From positions 1-8,655 of the forward strand of contig JABFXT010000694.1 of assembly GCA_013361595.1 (NCBI GenBank): DNA of 8,655 nt. The letters run 5' to 3'. The position numbers and the translations under genes are program-made. Position 1 is the stretch's first letter. Every line of letters begins with the position of its first letter. Below are positions 1 through 6,407 of the stretch, in pieces. The stretch is from Nocardia sp. (GTDB lineage: Bacteria; Actinomycetota; Actinomycetes; Mycobacteriales; Mycobacteriaceae). A model generated the notes under the pieces. That model was not told where the DNA came from. It saw only the letters and a list, made by a program, of their open reading frames with translations, and searched no databases.

Positions 1-708
1 GTCGACCGCGGGAACGAGTCCGGCGGCGAGGGCTGCGAGACTCGGACCGCCGTAGGTGGCTTCGGGATCCATGGCCGGGACCATCGCGGAATAGGCCTTG
101 GCCGAGGTGTCGTCGCCGAGCCTGGGCATGACGATCGTGTCCAGCGCGGAGTTCTGGGCGGTGCTGGGATCGGGCGGGGTCGCCCCGGCCGGTGTCTGCA
201 GCACGACGGCCAGCGCCGCCCGGCCCGCGCTCTCGGCGAAGTACCGGGCGGTCTCCGCCGGGGTACGACCGGCGGGCGGCAGCGGCAGTTCGTCCTCGCC
301 GACCAGGGCCACCGATTTCAGGCCCAGGTAGTCGAGCGCGCCGCGCAGGGCCAGGACCTGTGTGGGGGGCCATCCGGCGGGATGTGTGGCATAGAACTCG
401 GCCGGGCCGTTGAGATGATCGGCGGTGAGATTGATCAGGCAGAACAGGGCCGTCGCGAGCAGATCCTCCCCGCGGTAGGCCTCGCCGTCGTCCACGACCA
501 CGCCCGCCGGATCGCCGACAGCGGCGACGAAACCGGTGATCGTATGGGTATGGCCGGCCGGAGCCACGGCGCCGCCGAGTACCGCGTCGCCCTCCTCGGA
601 CATGTGCAGCACCGGCTCACGCAGAATGAAATGCGGATCCCCGTCGTCGTCGACGACCGCCGCGGTGCACGCGTACTCGGCGATGTGCAGGCCCACCCCA
701 GTGGCCAT
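1..708 (-). CDS. Diverged Hsp70/actin-fold-like protein, N-terminal part (cut by window edge)
   Basis: This reading frame is open from an ATG at 708-706 to the left window edge, giving 236 residues with the C-terminus missing. A purine-rich GAGGA lies about 8 bases upstream of the ATG. Third-position GC bias supports it as the real frame here. The start GVGLHIAEYACTAAVVDDDG (residues 4-23) has the spacing of an Hsp70 phosphate-1 hairpin (GIDLGTTNS in DnaK), but the GTT/GTTN core is absent. Residues 105-136 (FYATHPAGWPPTQVLALRGA, then L-YLGLKSVALVGE) resemble the Hsp70/actin-fold segment where 'hPAhW...' precedes a helix and a 'GL..V.LV.E' strand. I infer an actin-fold protein that may not bind ATP normally, of the kind annotated as 'Hsp70 family protein' in actinobacteria. 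There is no signal peptide or membrane segment in the visible part. It is transcribed away from dnaK and could share its control region. The function is unknown, and the family call is moderate to weak. Confidence 0.6.
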   Translation of the reverse strand, partial: MATGVGLHIAEYACTAAVVDDDGDPHFILREPVLHMSEEGDAVLGGAVAPAGHTHTITGFVAAVGDPAGVVVDDGEAYRGEDLLATALFCLINLTADHLNGPAEFYATHPAGWPPTQVLALRGALDYLGLKSVALVGEDELPLPPAGRTPAETARYFAESAGRAALAVVLQTPAGATPPDPSTAQNSALDTIVMPRLGDDTSAKAYSAMVPAMDPEATYGGPSLAALAAGLVPAVD

Positions 709-965
709 TTTCGGATCCTCGCTTCGACTTCCTCATCCAAAAACCACGGTACGGGTTCACCCACGCGGCACCGGCCCGCGACGCGGGGTGCCGGGTCACC
801 ATGGGCGGAGCATTGACAATAGCGCCGATGGGCGGTCTGTGGGGACCCGGCGTGGGCGGGTGGAGGTGCCGGGGGCGGCACGGCTGGGTCACGATGTCGC
901 ACCGACCCGGTTCGGGATGTTGGGTGCGGGGAAGAATGGTGCCGGCGCCGGTGTAGCGGGTGTGG
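709..965. other. Intergenic region between the Hsp70-like gene and the dnaK promoter
   Basis: I find no convincing gene in this stretch. Frames crossing it on both strands do not match any recognised family. It should hold the promoter of the leftward Hsp70-like gene, but I cannot place a good -35/-10 pair reading leftward. A small GC hairpin is present at 866-881 (GTGCCG, loop GGGG, CGGCAC). A TTGACA hexamer at 813-818 on the plus strand has no matching -10 at 16-18 bases and no gene directly downstream, so I do not call it a promoter. Confidence 0.4.
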
Positions 966-991
966 GGAATAGATCGCCGGAGCCGGGGGTT
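966..991 (+). promoter_or_regulatory. Candidate SigH/SigR-type (thiol-stress ECF sigma) promoter for dnaK
   Basis: GGAAT at 966-970 is followed by exactly 18 bases and then GTT at 989-991. This matches the GGAAT-N18/19-GTT box known for Streptomyces SigR and its mycobacterial counterpart SigH. Transcription would start near 998, just upstream of the HAIR at 1007-1027, giving a leader of about 205 bases to dnaK. SigH control of the dnaK operon is established in M. tuberculosis; applying it here is inference from the match. Confidence 0.5.
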
Positions 992-1006
992 CAGCTGATC
1001 GACAAT

Positions 1007-1027
1007 GTTGAGTGATATCGGCTCAAG
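1007..1027. promoter_or_regulatory. HAIR element 1 (HspR operator)
   Basis: The arms are GTTGAGT (1007-1013) and GCTCAAG (1021-1027), separated by exactly 7 bases. The HAIR consensus is CTTGAGT-N7-ACTCAAG, so 12 of 14 arm bases match. It lies immediately upstream of the TTGAC boxes of the dnaK promoter and just downstream of the SigH-like box. HspR, encoded by the last gene of the operon, is the expected ligand, with DnaK as co-repressor. Confidence 0.93.
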
Positions 1028-1033
1028 TTTGAC

Positions 1034-1062
1034 TTGACGGCCCCAGTGAAGCGGGGCAGGAT
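1034..1062 (+). promoter_or_regulatory. Vegetative-type promoter of dnaK-grpE-dnaJ-hspR
   Basis: TTGACG (1034-1039) and CAGGAT (1057-1062) are separated by 17 bases, a good fit to actinobacterial primary-sigma promoters. A second TTGACT overlaps at 1029-1034. Transcription would start near 1069, inside HAIR element 2, leaving a leader of roughly 135 bases. Its position between two HspR-type operators supports it, but the start site is predicted only from sequence. Confidence 0.6.
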
Positions 1063-1081
1063 TGAGCCGACCACGCTCAGT
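1061..1081. promoter_or_regulatory. HAIR-like element 2 (degenerate HspR operator)
   Basis: The arms are ATTGAGC (1061-1067) and GCTCAGT (1075-1081), again with exactly 7 bases between them. The TTGAG and CTCA cores are kept while the outer bases deviate. It overlaps the -10 box and the predicted start site and lies 54 bp, centre to centre, from HAIR 1. Multiple HAIRs of differing quality are known in the Streptomyces dnaK promoter, which makes this a plausible second HspR site. Confidence 0.6.
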
Positions 1082-1125
1082 ATTGCTGGGACCGTGCTCT
1101 ATGTTCTGCCTGGGGCTGGTCCATG

Positions 1126-1139
1126 CGGTGGGCCCACCG
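1126..1139. repeat. 14-bp perfect palindrome in the dnaK leader
   Basis: CGGTGGG is followed directly by CCCACCG, an uninterrupted palindrome within the untranslated leader of dnaK, 65 bases before the start codon. GGACC/GGTCC segments around it (1089-1093, 1118-1122) could extend a folded leader. It could be a protein site or an RNA hairpin. No function is shown by the sequence itself. Confidence 0.4.
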
Positions 1140-1203
1140 GTCCGCCGCGCGATGGGCACCGGCCCGGACAGACACAAGCAGTCGAAAAATGAGGAGGAAA
1201 CAA

Positions 1204-3057
1204 ATGGCTCGTGCGGTCGGAATCGACCTCGGGACCACGAACTCGGTCGTCGCCGTTCTCGAAGGTGGTGAGCCGGTCGTCGTCGCCAACTCCGAGGGTT
1301 CGCGCACTACGCCCTCTGTCGTCGCGTTCGCGAAGAACGGCGAGGTACTGGTCGGTCAGCCGGCTAAGAACCAGGCCGTGACCAACGTCGACCGCACGAT
1401 CCGCTCGGTGAAACGGCATATCGGCACCGACTGGACCGTGGAGATCGACGACAAGAAGTACACCTCGCAGGAGATCAGCGCGCGCACGCTGATGAAGCTG
1501 AAGCGCGACGCCGAGTCCTACCTGGGCGAGGAGATCACCGACGCGGTGATCACCGTCCCCGCCTACTTCGAGGACGCGCAGCGTCAGGCCACCAAGGAAG
1601 CCGGCCAGATCGCCGGCCTCAACGTCCTGCGCATCGTCAACGAACCCACCGCCGCCGCCCTGGCCTACGGCCTGGACAAGGGCGACAAGGAACAGACCAT
1701 TCTGGTCTTCGACCTCGGTGGCGGTACCTTCGACGTCTCGCTGCTGGAGATCGGCGAGGGCGTCGTGGAGGTCCGCGCGACCTCCGGCGACAACCACCTC
1801 GGTGGTGACGACTGGGACGAGCGGGTCGTGAAATGGCTGGTCGACAAGTTCAAGTCCAGCTCGGGTATCGACCTGACCAAGGACAAGATGGCGATGCAGC
1901 GGCTGCGTGAGGCCGCCGAGAAGGCCAAGATCGAGCTGAGCTCCTCGCAGAGCACCTCGATCAACCTGCCCTACATCACCGTCGACGCCGACAAGAACCC
2001 GCTGTTCCTCGACGAGCAGCTGACCCGCGCCGAGTTCCAGAAGATCACCTCGGACCTGCTCGATCGCACCCGCGCGCCGTTCCAGTCCGTGGTCAAGGAC
2101 GCCGGGATCAAGGTCTCCGATATCGACCACGTCGTGCTCGTCGGTGGCTCCACCCGTATGCCCGCGGTCTCCGAACTGGTCAAGGAACTGACCGGTGGCA
2201 AGGAGCCCAACAAGGGCGTGAACCCGGACGAGGTCGTCGCCGTCGGCGCCGCCCTGCAGGCCGGTGTGCTCAAGGGCGAGGTCAAGGACGTCCTGCTGCT
2301 CGATGTGACCCCGCTGTCGCTGGGTATCGAGACCAAGGGCGGCGTGATGACCAACCTCATCGAGCGCAACACCACCATTCCGACCAAGCGTTCGGAAACC
2401 TTCACCACGGCCAACGACAACCAGCCGTCGGTGCAGATCCAGGTGTTCCAGGGTGAGCGCGAGATCGCCGCGCACAACAAACTGCTCGGCTCCTTCGAGC
2501 TGACCGGTATCCCGCCGGCCCCGCGCGGTGTGCCGCAGATCGAGGTCACCTTCGATATCGACGCCAACGGCATCGTGCACGTGACGGCCAAGGACAAGGG
2601 CACCGGTAAAGAGAACACGATCAAGATCCAGGACGGCTCCGGTCTGTCCAAGGAAGAGATCGACCGGATGGTCAAGGACGCCGAGGCGCATGCCGCCGAG
2701 GACAAGGCGCGCCGGGAGGAAGCGGAGACCCGCAACCAGGCCGAATCGCTGGTACACCAGACCGAGAAGTTCATCGCCGATAACGAGGACAAGGTTCCGG
2801 CGGATGTGAAGTCCAAGGTCGAGGCCGCGATCGCGGAGGCCAACGAGGCACTCAAGGGCACCGACACCGCCGCGGTGAAGGCTGCCGTGGAGAAGCTGGC
2901 CACTGAATCGCAGGCGCTGGGCCAGGCGATCTACGAGGCCCAGGCGGCTTCCGACGGCGCGGCCGCCGGTGACGGCGCCGCGGGCGCGGACGCCGGCGAC
3001 GACCAAGTGGTCGACGCCGAGGTGGTGGACGAGCCGGTCGACACGGAGAAGAAGTGA
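1204..3057 (+). CDS. dnaK: Chaperone protein DnaK (Hsp70)
   Basis: This is the ATP-dependent cytosolic Hsp70 that binds exposed hydrophobic peptides and works with DnaJ and GrpE. It has 617 residues, a normal length. I chose ATG 1204 because AGGAGG (1192-1197) lies 6 bases upstream and the protein then starts [14 protein letters not shown]; the same frame stays open upstream to 1123, but that part is leader. The nucleotide-binding domain shows phosphate-1 GIDLGTTNS (6-14), phosphate-2 FDLGGGTFD (169-177) and the adenosine motif [11 protein letters not shown] (310-320). The linker [13 protein letters not shown] starts at 362, followed by the beta-sandwich and helical lid. Subdomain IB lacks the roughly 24-residue insert of proteobacterial DnaK, as is usual in Gram-positives. 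The C-terminus is an Ala/Gly/Asp-rich tail ending [11 protein letters not shown]. Control is likely by HspR through the upstream HAIRs and by a SigH-like promoter. It overlaps grpE by 4 bases. Confidence 0.99.
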   Translation: MARAVGIDLGTTNSVVAVLEGGEPVVVANSEGSRTTPSVVAFAKNGEVLVGQPAKNQAVTNVDRTIRSVKRHIGTDWTVEIDDKKYTSQEISARTLMKLKRDAESYLGEEITDAVITVPAYFEDAQRQATKEAGQIAGLNVLRIVNEPTAAALAYGLDKGDKEQTILVFDLGGGTFDVSLLEIGEGVVEVRATSGDNHLGGDDWDERVVKWLVDKFKSSSGIDLTKDKMAMQRLREAAEKAKIELSSSQSTSINLPYITVDADKNPLFLDEQLTRAEFQKITSDLLDRTRAPFQSVVKDAGIKVSDIDHVVLVGGSTRMPAVSELVKELTGGKEPNKGVNPDEVVAVGAALQAGVLKGEVKDVLLLDVTPLSLGIETKGGVMTNLIERNTTIPTKRSETFTTANDNQPSVQIQVFQGEREIAAHNKLLGSFELTGIPPAPRGVPQIEVTFDIDANGIVHVTAKDKGTGKENTIKIQDGSGLSKEEIDRMVKDAEAHAAEDKARREEAETRNQAESLVHQTEKFIADNEDKVPADVKSKVEAAIAEANEALKGTDTAAVKAAVEKLATESQALGQAIYEAQAASDGAAAGDGAAGADAGDDQVVDAEVVDEPVDTEKK

Positions 3058-3779
3058 CGAATTCGGGAAACAAAGGTAACTCGGGAGAGCCGGCGGAACC
3101 GGTCAGCTTCGTCGACAAGCGCAAGATCGACCCGGAGACCGGTGAGGTACGGGATCAGGCCGGGGCGGCCAACGGCGCCGCCCCGGCCGGGGCCGAAGAG
3201 GGCATAGCCCCCCAGGCGCCACAGGCCGGCCTCGACGGTGACGGTGTCGAGACGGCGCCCGCCGATGCTCCGGCCGGAGCATCGGACGAACTCGCCGAGC
3301 GCACCGCCGATCTGCAGCGGCTGACGGCCGAATACACCAACTACCGACGGCGGGTCGAACGCGACCGCAAGACCGCGACCGATTCCGCCAAGGCCGCCGT
3401 GGTCACCGAACTGCTCGGTGTCCTCGACGATCTGGATCGCGCGAAGGCACACGGTGACCTGGAATCCGGGCCGCTGCGTTCGGTGGCCGACAAACTGATC
3501 GAGGCGCTGCGCAAACAGGGTCTCGAGGAGTTCGGTTCCGAGGGCGAGTCTTTCGACCCGAACCTGCACGAGGCGGTTCAGCACGAAGGATCCGGACACG
3601 ATCCGGTGATCGGCGTGGTGATGCGCAAGGGTTATCGCTTCGGCGAGCGGGTGCTGCGGCACGCGCTGGTCGGGGTGACCGACGGGGTGGGGGATCTCGG
3701 GTCGACCCCGGGTTCCGCGACCGCGGCGGAACCCGCTCCGGCGGAGGCATCGGATGCTGATGCCGGTTCGGACAAGTAA
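3054..3779 (+). CDS. grpE: Nucleotide exchange factor GrpE
   Basis: GrpE is the dimeric co-chaperone that releases ADP from DnaK and so resets the folding cycle. It has 241 residues. The start is GTG 3054, overlapping the dnaK stop as GTGA, with GGAG 5 bases upstream inside dnaK, so translation is probably coupled. The beginning matches the mycobacterial pattern ([14 protein letters not shown], 20-33). Residues 34-77 are an Ala/Pro/Gly-rich low-complexity stretch. The long coiled-coil helix runs from about 78 to 125 ([20 protein letters not shown] and onward), followed by the short helices. The C-terminal beta-wing holds [10 protein letters not shown] (from 167) and the [20 protein letters not shown] signature. 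The last 20 or so residues are a disordered acidic tail. It is the second gene of the operon and is followed by an unusually long gap before dnaJ. Confidence 0.98.
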   Translation: MTNSGNKGNSGEPAEPVSFVDKRKIDPETGEVRDQAGAANGAAPAGAEEGIAPQAPQAGLDGDGVETAPADAPAGASDELAERTADLQRLTAEYTNYRRRVERDRKTATDSAKAAVVTELLGVLDDLDRAKAHGDLESGPLRSVADKLIEALRKQGLEEFGSEGESFDPNLHEAVQHEGSGHDPVIGVVMRKGYRFGERVLRHALVGVTDGVGDLGSTPGSATAAEPAPAEASDADAGSDK

Positions 3780-3810
3780 CGACTCCGCGGCGAGAGCCAC
3801 GGACCGGATC

Positions 3811-3848
3811 GCGCGGCGTACCCCCGGAGATATCCGGGGGCGCCGCGC
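3811..3848 (+). repeat. Strong hairpin in the grpE-dnaJ gap
   Basis: The stem is GCGCGGCG (3811-3818) with CGCCGCGC (3841-3848), continued after a TA bulge by CCCCCGGA (3821-3828) with TCCGGGGG (3833-3840). The loop is GATA. This gives 16 base pairs, nearly all GC, directly after grpE. There is no T-run after it, so it is not a classical intrinsic terminator. It could act as an mRNA processing or stability element, or as a partial terminator that lowers dnaJ-hspR output. Confidence 0.7.
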
Positions 3849-3913
3849 GCCCGTCACGCCACGCGCGACGGGCCCGGAGACGGTAGGAAAGTGTGACCAC
3901 GCAGCGGCCCGTC
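3849..3913 (+). promoter_or_regulatory. Mutually exclusive pairing segments upstream of dnaJ (attenuator-like)
   Basis: GACGGGC (3867-3873) can pair with GCCCGTC (3849-3855), giving a 7-bp stem with an 11-base loop. Extended by one base (3867-3874), it can instead pair with GGCCCGTC (3906-3913) for 8 bp. The two structures exclude each other and lie immediately after the strong hairpin and 23 bases before the dnaJ ribosome site. The complementarity is visible; a regulatory role is inference, and GC-rich DNA produces such pairs by chance. Confidence 0.35.
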
Positions 3914-3950
3914 CGGGTCGTGGAACGGTACCGAGAGGAGGAGATGCCCG

Positions 3951-5123
3951 GTGAGCCAGCGGGAGTGGATCGAGAAGGACTTCTACAAGGAGCTGGGTGT
4001 TTCCTCCAGCGCCTCCACCGAAGAGATCAAGAAGGCGTATCGCAAACTCGCCCGTGATCTGCATCCCGACGCCAACCCCGGGGATGCCAAGGCCGAGGAG
4101 CGGTTCAAGGCGGTCAGCGAGGCGCACACCGTCCTGTCCGACACGGCCAAACGCGCCGAGTACGACGAGACCCGACGCCTGTTCTCCGGCGGCGGGTACG
4201 GCCGGGGCGGCGGCTTCACCCCGGGAGCCGGCGGCGGATTCTCCCAGAGTTTCGATTTGGGCGATATCTTCGGCCAGGCCGGTGCCGGCGGTGCCGATGG
4301 CGGCCTCGGCGATCTGTTCGGTGGCCTGTTCAACCGGGGCGGCGGTGCCACCCGCACCGGCAGCCGCCCCCGGCGGGGCGCCGATGTGGAGGCCGAGACG
4401 ACGCTCGGGTTCCGTGAGGCGGCCAAGGGCGTGACGGTGCCCTTGTACCTGACCAGCCCGTCACCGTGTACCACCTGTCACGGCAGTGGTGCCAAACCGG
4501 GGACCAGCCCGCGGGTCTGCCCGATCTGCAACGGCAGCGGTGTGGTGAGCCGTAATCAGGGTGCGTTCGGATTCAGTGAACCGTGCGACGAGTGCCGCGG
4601 TTCCGGCTCGATCATCGACGACCCGTGCGTGGACTGCCACGGCAGCGGTATCCAGAACCGCACCCGCACGATCAATGTCCGGATTCCGCCGGGTATTGCG
4701 GACGGGCAACGGATCCGGCTCGCCGGACAGGGCGAGGCAGGACTGCGGGGCGCGCCCTCGGGCGATCTGTTCGTCACGGTGCACGTGAGCCAGGACAAGG
4801 TCTTCGGCCGGGCCGGCGACGACCTCACCCTGGCGCTTCCGGTCAGTTACAGTGAGTTGGTGCTCGGTACGACCGTATCGGTGCCCACTCTGGAGGGCCG
4901 GGTCGGTGTGAAGGTGCCGCCGGGTACCGCGGACGGCCGCATCCTGCGGGTGCGCGGCCGCGGAGTTCCCAAACGTGGTGGCGGAGCCGGTGATCTGCTG
5001 GTCACCGTGAAGGTCGCCGTGCCGCCGAAGCTGGACGACGATGCCGTGGCCGCGCTGCGCGCGCTGCAGGAGGCGGAGAAGGCCAGCGGGTTCGATCCGA
5101 GAGCGGGATGGGCAGGTGCGTGA
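3951..5123 (+). CDS. dnaJ: Chaperone protein DnaJ (type I Hsp40)
   Basis: This is the co-chaperone that delivers substrates to DnaK and stimulates its ATPase. It has 390 residues and full type-I architecture. I chose GTG 3951, which gives the family start [25 protein letters not shown] at 3936-3943 is the ribosome site. The nearby ATG 3944 is out of frame. The J domain covers residues 9-75 with the essential HPD at 38-40. A Gly/Phe-rich linker follows (about 80-145). Four zinc-binding CxxCxGxG repeats start at C173, C190, C212 and C226, and all eight cysteines are intact. The two C-terminal beta-domains hold the substrate cleft ([40 protein letters not shown]). The end [10 protein letters not shown] is shared with the mycobacterial DnaJ1 type. 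It follows a structured 171-base gap, and its stop overlaps the hspR start as TGATG. Confidence 0.98.
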   Translation: MSQREWIEKDFYKELGVSSSASTEEIKKAYRKLARDLHPDANPGDAKAEERFKAVSEAHTVLSDTAKRAEYDETRRLFSGGGYGRGGGFTPGAGGGFSQSFDLGDIFGQAGAGGADGGLGDLFGGLFNRGGGATRTGSRPRRGADVEAETTLGFREAAKGVTVPLYLTSPSPCTTCHGSGAKPGTSPRVCPICNGSGVVSRNQGAFGFSEPCDECRGSGSIIDDPCVDCHGSGIQNRTRTINVRIPPGIADGQRIRLAGQGEAGLRGAPSGDLFVTVHVSQDKVFGRAGDDLTLALPVSYSELVLGTTVSVPTLEGRVGVKVPPGTADGRILRVRGRGVPKRGGGAGDLLVTVKVAVPPKLDDDAVAALRALQEAEKASGFDPRAGWAGA

Positions 5124-5611
5124 TGGAGCCGAAGCGGGTACCCGAGGGGGGGTCGGCGCGCCCAGCGGCCCGGGCGGTGGGCCCGGAGACGGCAGCGCGG
5201 CGTGAGCACGTGGGCTCCCGGGAAGGGCGCCAGTCGAGCACCGAGTACTTCGTGATCTCGGTGGCCGCTCAGCTGGCCGGTATGCACGCGCAGACCTTGC
5301 GCACCTACGACCGGCTGGGTCTGGTGACACCGCAGCGCACCTCGGGCGGCGGCCGGCGCTATTCGGAACGGGATGTCGAGCTGCTGCGCGAGGTGCAGCG
5401 GCTTTCCCAGGACGAGGGTGTCAATCTCGCCGGAATAAAACGGATCATCGAGCTCACCAATCAGGTCACCGAACTCCAGCAGCGAGTGCTGGAACTGTCC
5501 GCGGAGCTGGAACGAGAGCGGGCCCGGCCGGATTATCGGCCGGAACTGATTCCGCCGCAGCGCAATACCGCGTTGGTGGTGTGGCAGCCGCGGCACCGGC
5601 GGTATCAGTAG
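5123..5611 (+). CDS. hspR: Heat-shock repressor HspR (MerR family)
   Basis: HspR represses the dnaK operon by binding HAIR sites, with DnaK as co-repressor; heat or misfolded protein draws DnaK away and relieves repression. The MerR-type winged helix is ISVAAQLAGMHAQTLRTYDR (45-64) followed by LGLV...RTSGGGRRYSERDVELL. Next come EGVNLAGIKRIIEL and a coiled-coil helix (NQVTELQQRVLELSAELERE). The hydrophobic C-terminal TALVVWQPR is typical of HspR. ATG 5123 overlaps the dnaJ stop (TGATG) and gives 162 residues, about 30 more at the N-terminus than the M. tuberculosis protein. GTG 5210 would give a normal 133 residues but has no clear ribosome site close by, so the start is uncertain. An ATG at 5108 in the same frame is also possible. 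The N-terminal extra is Ala/Arg/Gly-rich and looks disordered. Confidence 0.97.
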   Translation: MEPKRVPEGGSARPAARAVGPETAARREHVGSREGRQSSTEYFVISVAAQLAGMHAQTLRTYDRLGLVTPQRTSGGGRRYSERDVELLREVQRLSQDEGVNLAGIKRIIELTNQVTELQQRVLELSAELERERARPDYRPELIPPQRNTALVVWQPRHRRYQ

Positions 5612-5644
5612 TAATCCGAGCGGGCCGGCGTATCGCCGATACCG
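5600..5644. terminator. Possible bidirectional terminator between convergent hspR and XRE gene
   Basis: Only 37 bases separate the two convergent stop codons. They contain a small hairpin GTATC-GCC-GATAC (5630-5642). An alternative wider pairing joins CGGTATC (5600-5606) to GATACCG (5638-5644). Neither has a T-run. The location suits a shared terminator, but the structures are weak. Confidence 0.3.
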
Positions 5645-5648
5645 ACGG

Positions 5649-6296
5649 TCAGTGCGACGGCCCGATACTCCTTTCCGGCCATGTGGGTAATTCCCCGTTC
5701 GTATCGATGAGTGATGTGACCAGGTCGATCGCGCACTGTCTGTCGCGCGCTATCGCGGTCCAGCCGCGGGCCAGCGAGCCCGTCGGCCGCAGTCCTGTCC
5801 AGGAACCGATCATCTGCGAACGATCGGGGTGTAGGGCGAAGTAGAGCGTCCCGATATGGCGGATGTTCCGACCCGCGGTCGTATACCACCCCATCAGGAC
5901 TTCTCGGCCCCATAGTCGTAGTTCGCTGCGCCATGCCTGCGAGCCGTGGGCATCCGGGTAGGCGCGATCGCCGTCCGCCAGCCGAAGGGTTTCGTCGTCC
6001 TGCGCTATGGCCAGCAGGTGAGTGTTCACGCGATCGGCATCGGTCTTCCGGTATTGCCATGCCACCCACCAGTCGCCGGCCAGATCGGTTCCGGGTGTAT
6101 CCGCGCCCGCCAGCTCCGTCAGGGACACCTGTAGCGCGCCGGCCAGCCGGACGCTCACCGCGAGGCTGGGCGACTGTTCGCCGGATTCATAACGACCGAT
6201 CTGGCGTTGGGTGACGCCGACGAGCTCGGCCAGCCTGTCCTGCGATAGACGAAGGTGACTTCGCCGCGCCCGGATCACCTCAGCGGTCTTGCTCAT
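5649..6296 (-). CDS. XRE-family transcriptional regulator with unknown C-terminal domain
   Basis: This is a 215-residue probable DNA-binding regulator. Residues 5-62 form a Cro/C1-type helix-turn-helix; the recognition part reads SQDRLAELVGVTQRQIGRYE (18-37) followed by SGEQSPS. From about residue 71 there is a separate domain with many aromatics: DLAGDWWVAWQ, RSELRLWGREVLMGWY, then GTLYFALHP...MIGSWTGLRP and ARGWTAIAR. I recall this domain in many actinobacterial XRE proteins of unknown role; it looks beta-rich and may sense a ligand. There is no signal peptide or membrane segment. The start ATG 6294-6296 is preceded by GGGGAAG at a suitable distance. It is divergent from the dead-recombinase-like gene across 111 bases holding two matching 14-bp operators, the likely targets of this protein. 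A possible -10 (GATACT, complement of 6322-6327) would place one operator inside its own promoter, consistent with autoregulation. It is convergent with hspR. Confidence 0.85.
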   Translation of the reverse strand: MSKTAEVIRARRSHLRLSQDRLAELVGVTQRQIGRYESGEQSPSLAVSVRLAGALQVSLTELAGADTPGTDLAGDWWVAWQYRKTDADRVNTHLLAIAQDDETLRLADGDRAYPDAHGSQAWRSELRLWGREVLMGWYTTAGRNIRHIGTLYFALHPDRSQMIGSWTGLRPTGSLARGWTAIARDRQCAIDLVTSLIDTNGELPTWPERSIGPSH

Positions 6297-6334
6297 GGCC
6301 CCATCTTCCCCATCGACTGAAAGTATCTCAAAGC

Positions 6335-6348
6335 GGACTCGATAGTCC
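6335..6348. promoter_or_regulatory. Operator 1 of the XRE/recombinase-like divergent region
   Basis: GGACT (6335-6339) and AGTCC (6344-6348) form a 14-bp inverted repeat. It has the same arms and length as the second copy at 6377-6390, with centres 42 bp apart, close to four helical turns. A further palindrome GATAG-TC-CTATC (6341-6352) overlaps it. Binding by the adjacent XRE protein is inferred. Confidence 0.55.
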
Positions 6349-6376
6349 TATCATCAGTCAGATTTCCGACGAATGT

Positions 6377-6390
6377 GGACTATTTAGTCC
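6377..6390. promoter_or_regulatory. Operator 2 of the XRE/recombinase-like divergent region
   Basis: GGACTA and TAGTCC flank a TT centre, the best inverted repeat of the intergenic region. It lies 17 bases before the start codon at 6408, just upstream of the GAGGGAG ribosome site. A loose half-site, GATAGTC, follows at 6401-6407, touching the start codon. Repression of the plus-strand gene by occupancy here is inference. Confidence 0.6.
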
Positions 6391-6407
6391 TCCTGAGGGA
6401 GATAGTC

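Noticed and set aside
98..1015. Several overlapping plus-strand frames at 98-331, 192-413, 382-816 and 536-1015.
   Set aside because: They overlap each other and the leftward Hsp70-like gene, show low-complexity Arg/Pro/Gly translations and have no convincing ribosome sites.
1034..1052. A third possible HAIR (CTTGACG...AGTGAAG) between the two called sites.
   Set aside because: The spacer is 5 rather than 7 bases and each arm has two mismatches. The TTGAC part is better explained as a -35 box.
709..1203. A CIRCE element for HrcA control.
   Set aside because: I looked for TTAGCACTC-N9-GAGTGCTAA and found nothing resembling it.
1099..3006. A 635-residue open frame on the minus strand opposite dnaK.
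   Set aside because: Long antisense frames opposite Hsp70 genes arise from codon bias in GC-rich DNA. The translation is Gly/Leu/Asp/Val-rich without a recognisable domain, and dnaK on the other strand is certain.
3754..3954. A 66-residue frame bridging grpE and dnaJ whose stop overlaps the dnaJ start (GTGA).
   Set aside because: It starts inside grpE, is Arg-rich, spans the strong hairpins and matches nothing I know. The stop overlap is probably chance.
3893..4057. A 54-codon GTG frame preceded by a GGAAAG-like site, crossing into dnaJ.
   Set aside because: Most of it lies out of frame within the dnaJ J domain, and no family resemblance is seen.
4461..5330. A 289-residue minus-strand frame opposite dnaJ and hspR.
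   Set aside because: It is a shadow of two well-supported genes, with no domain or coherent composition.
6375..6407. Upstream GTG start for the recombinase-like gene.
   Set aside because: It lacks a ribosome site and would place the GGACTA/TAGTCC operator inside the coding region; ATG 6408 has GAGGGAG at a good distance.
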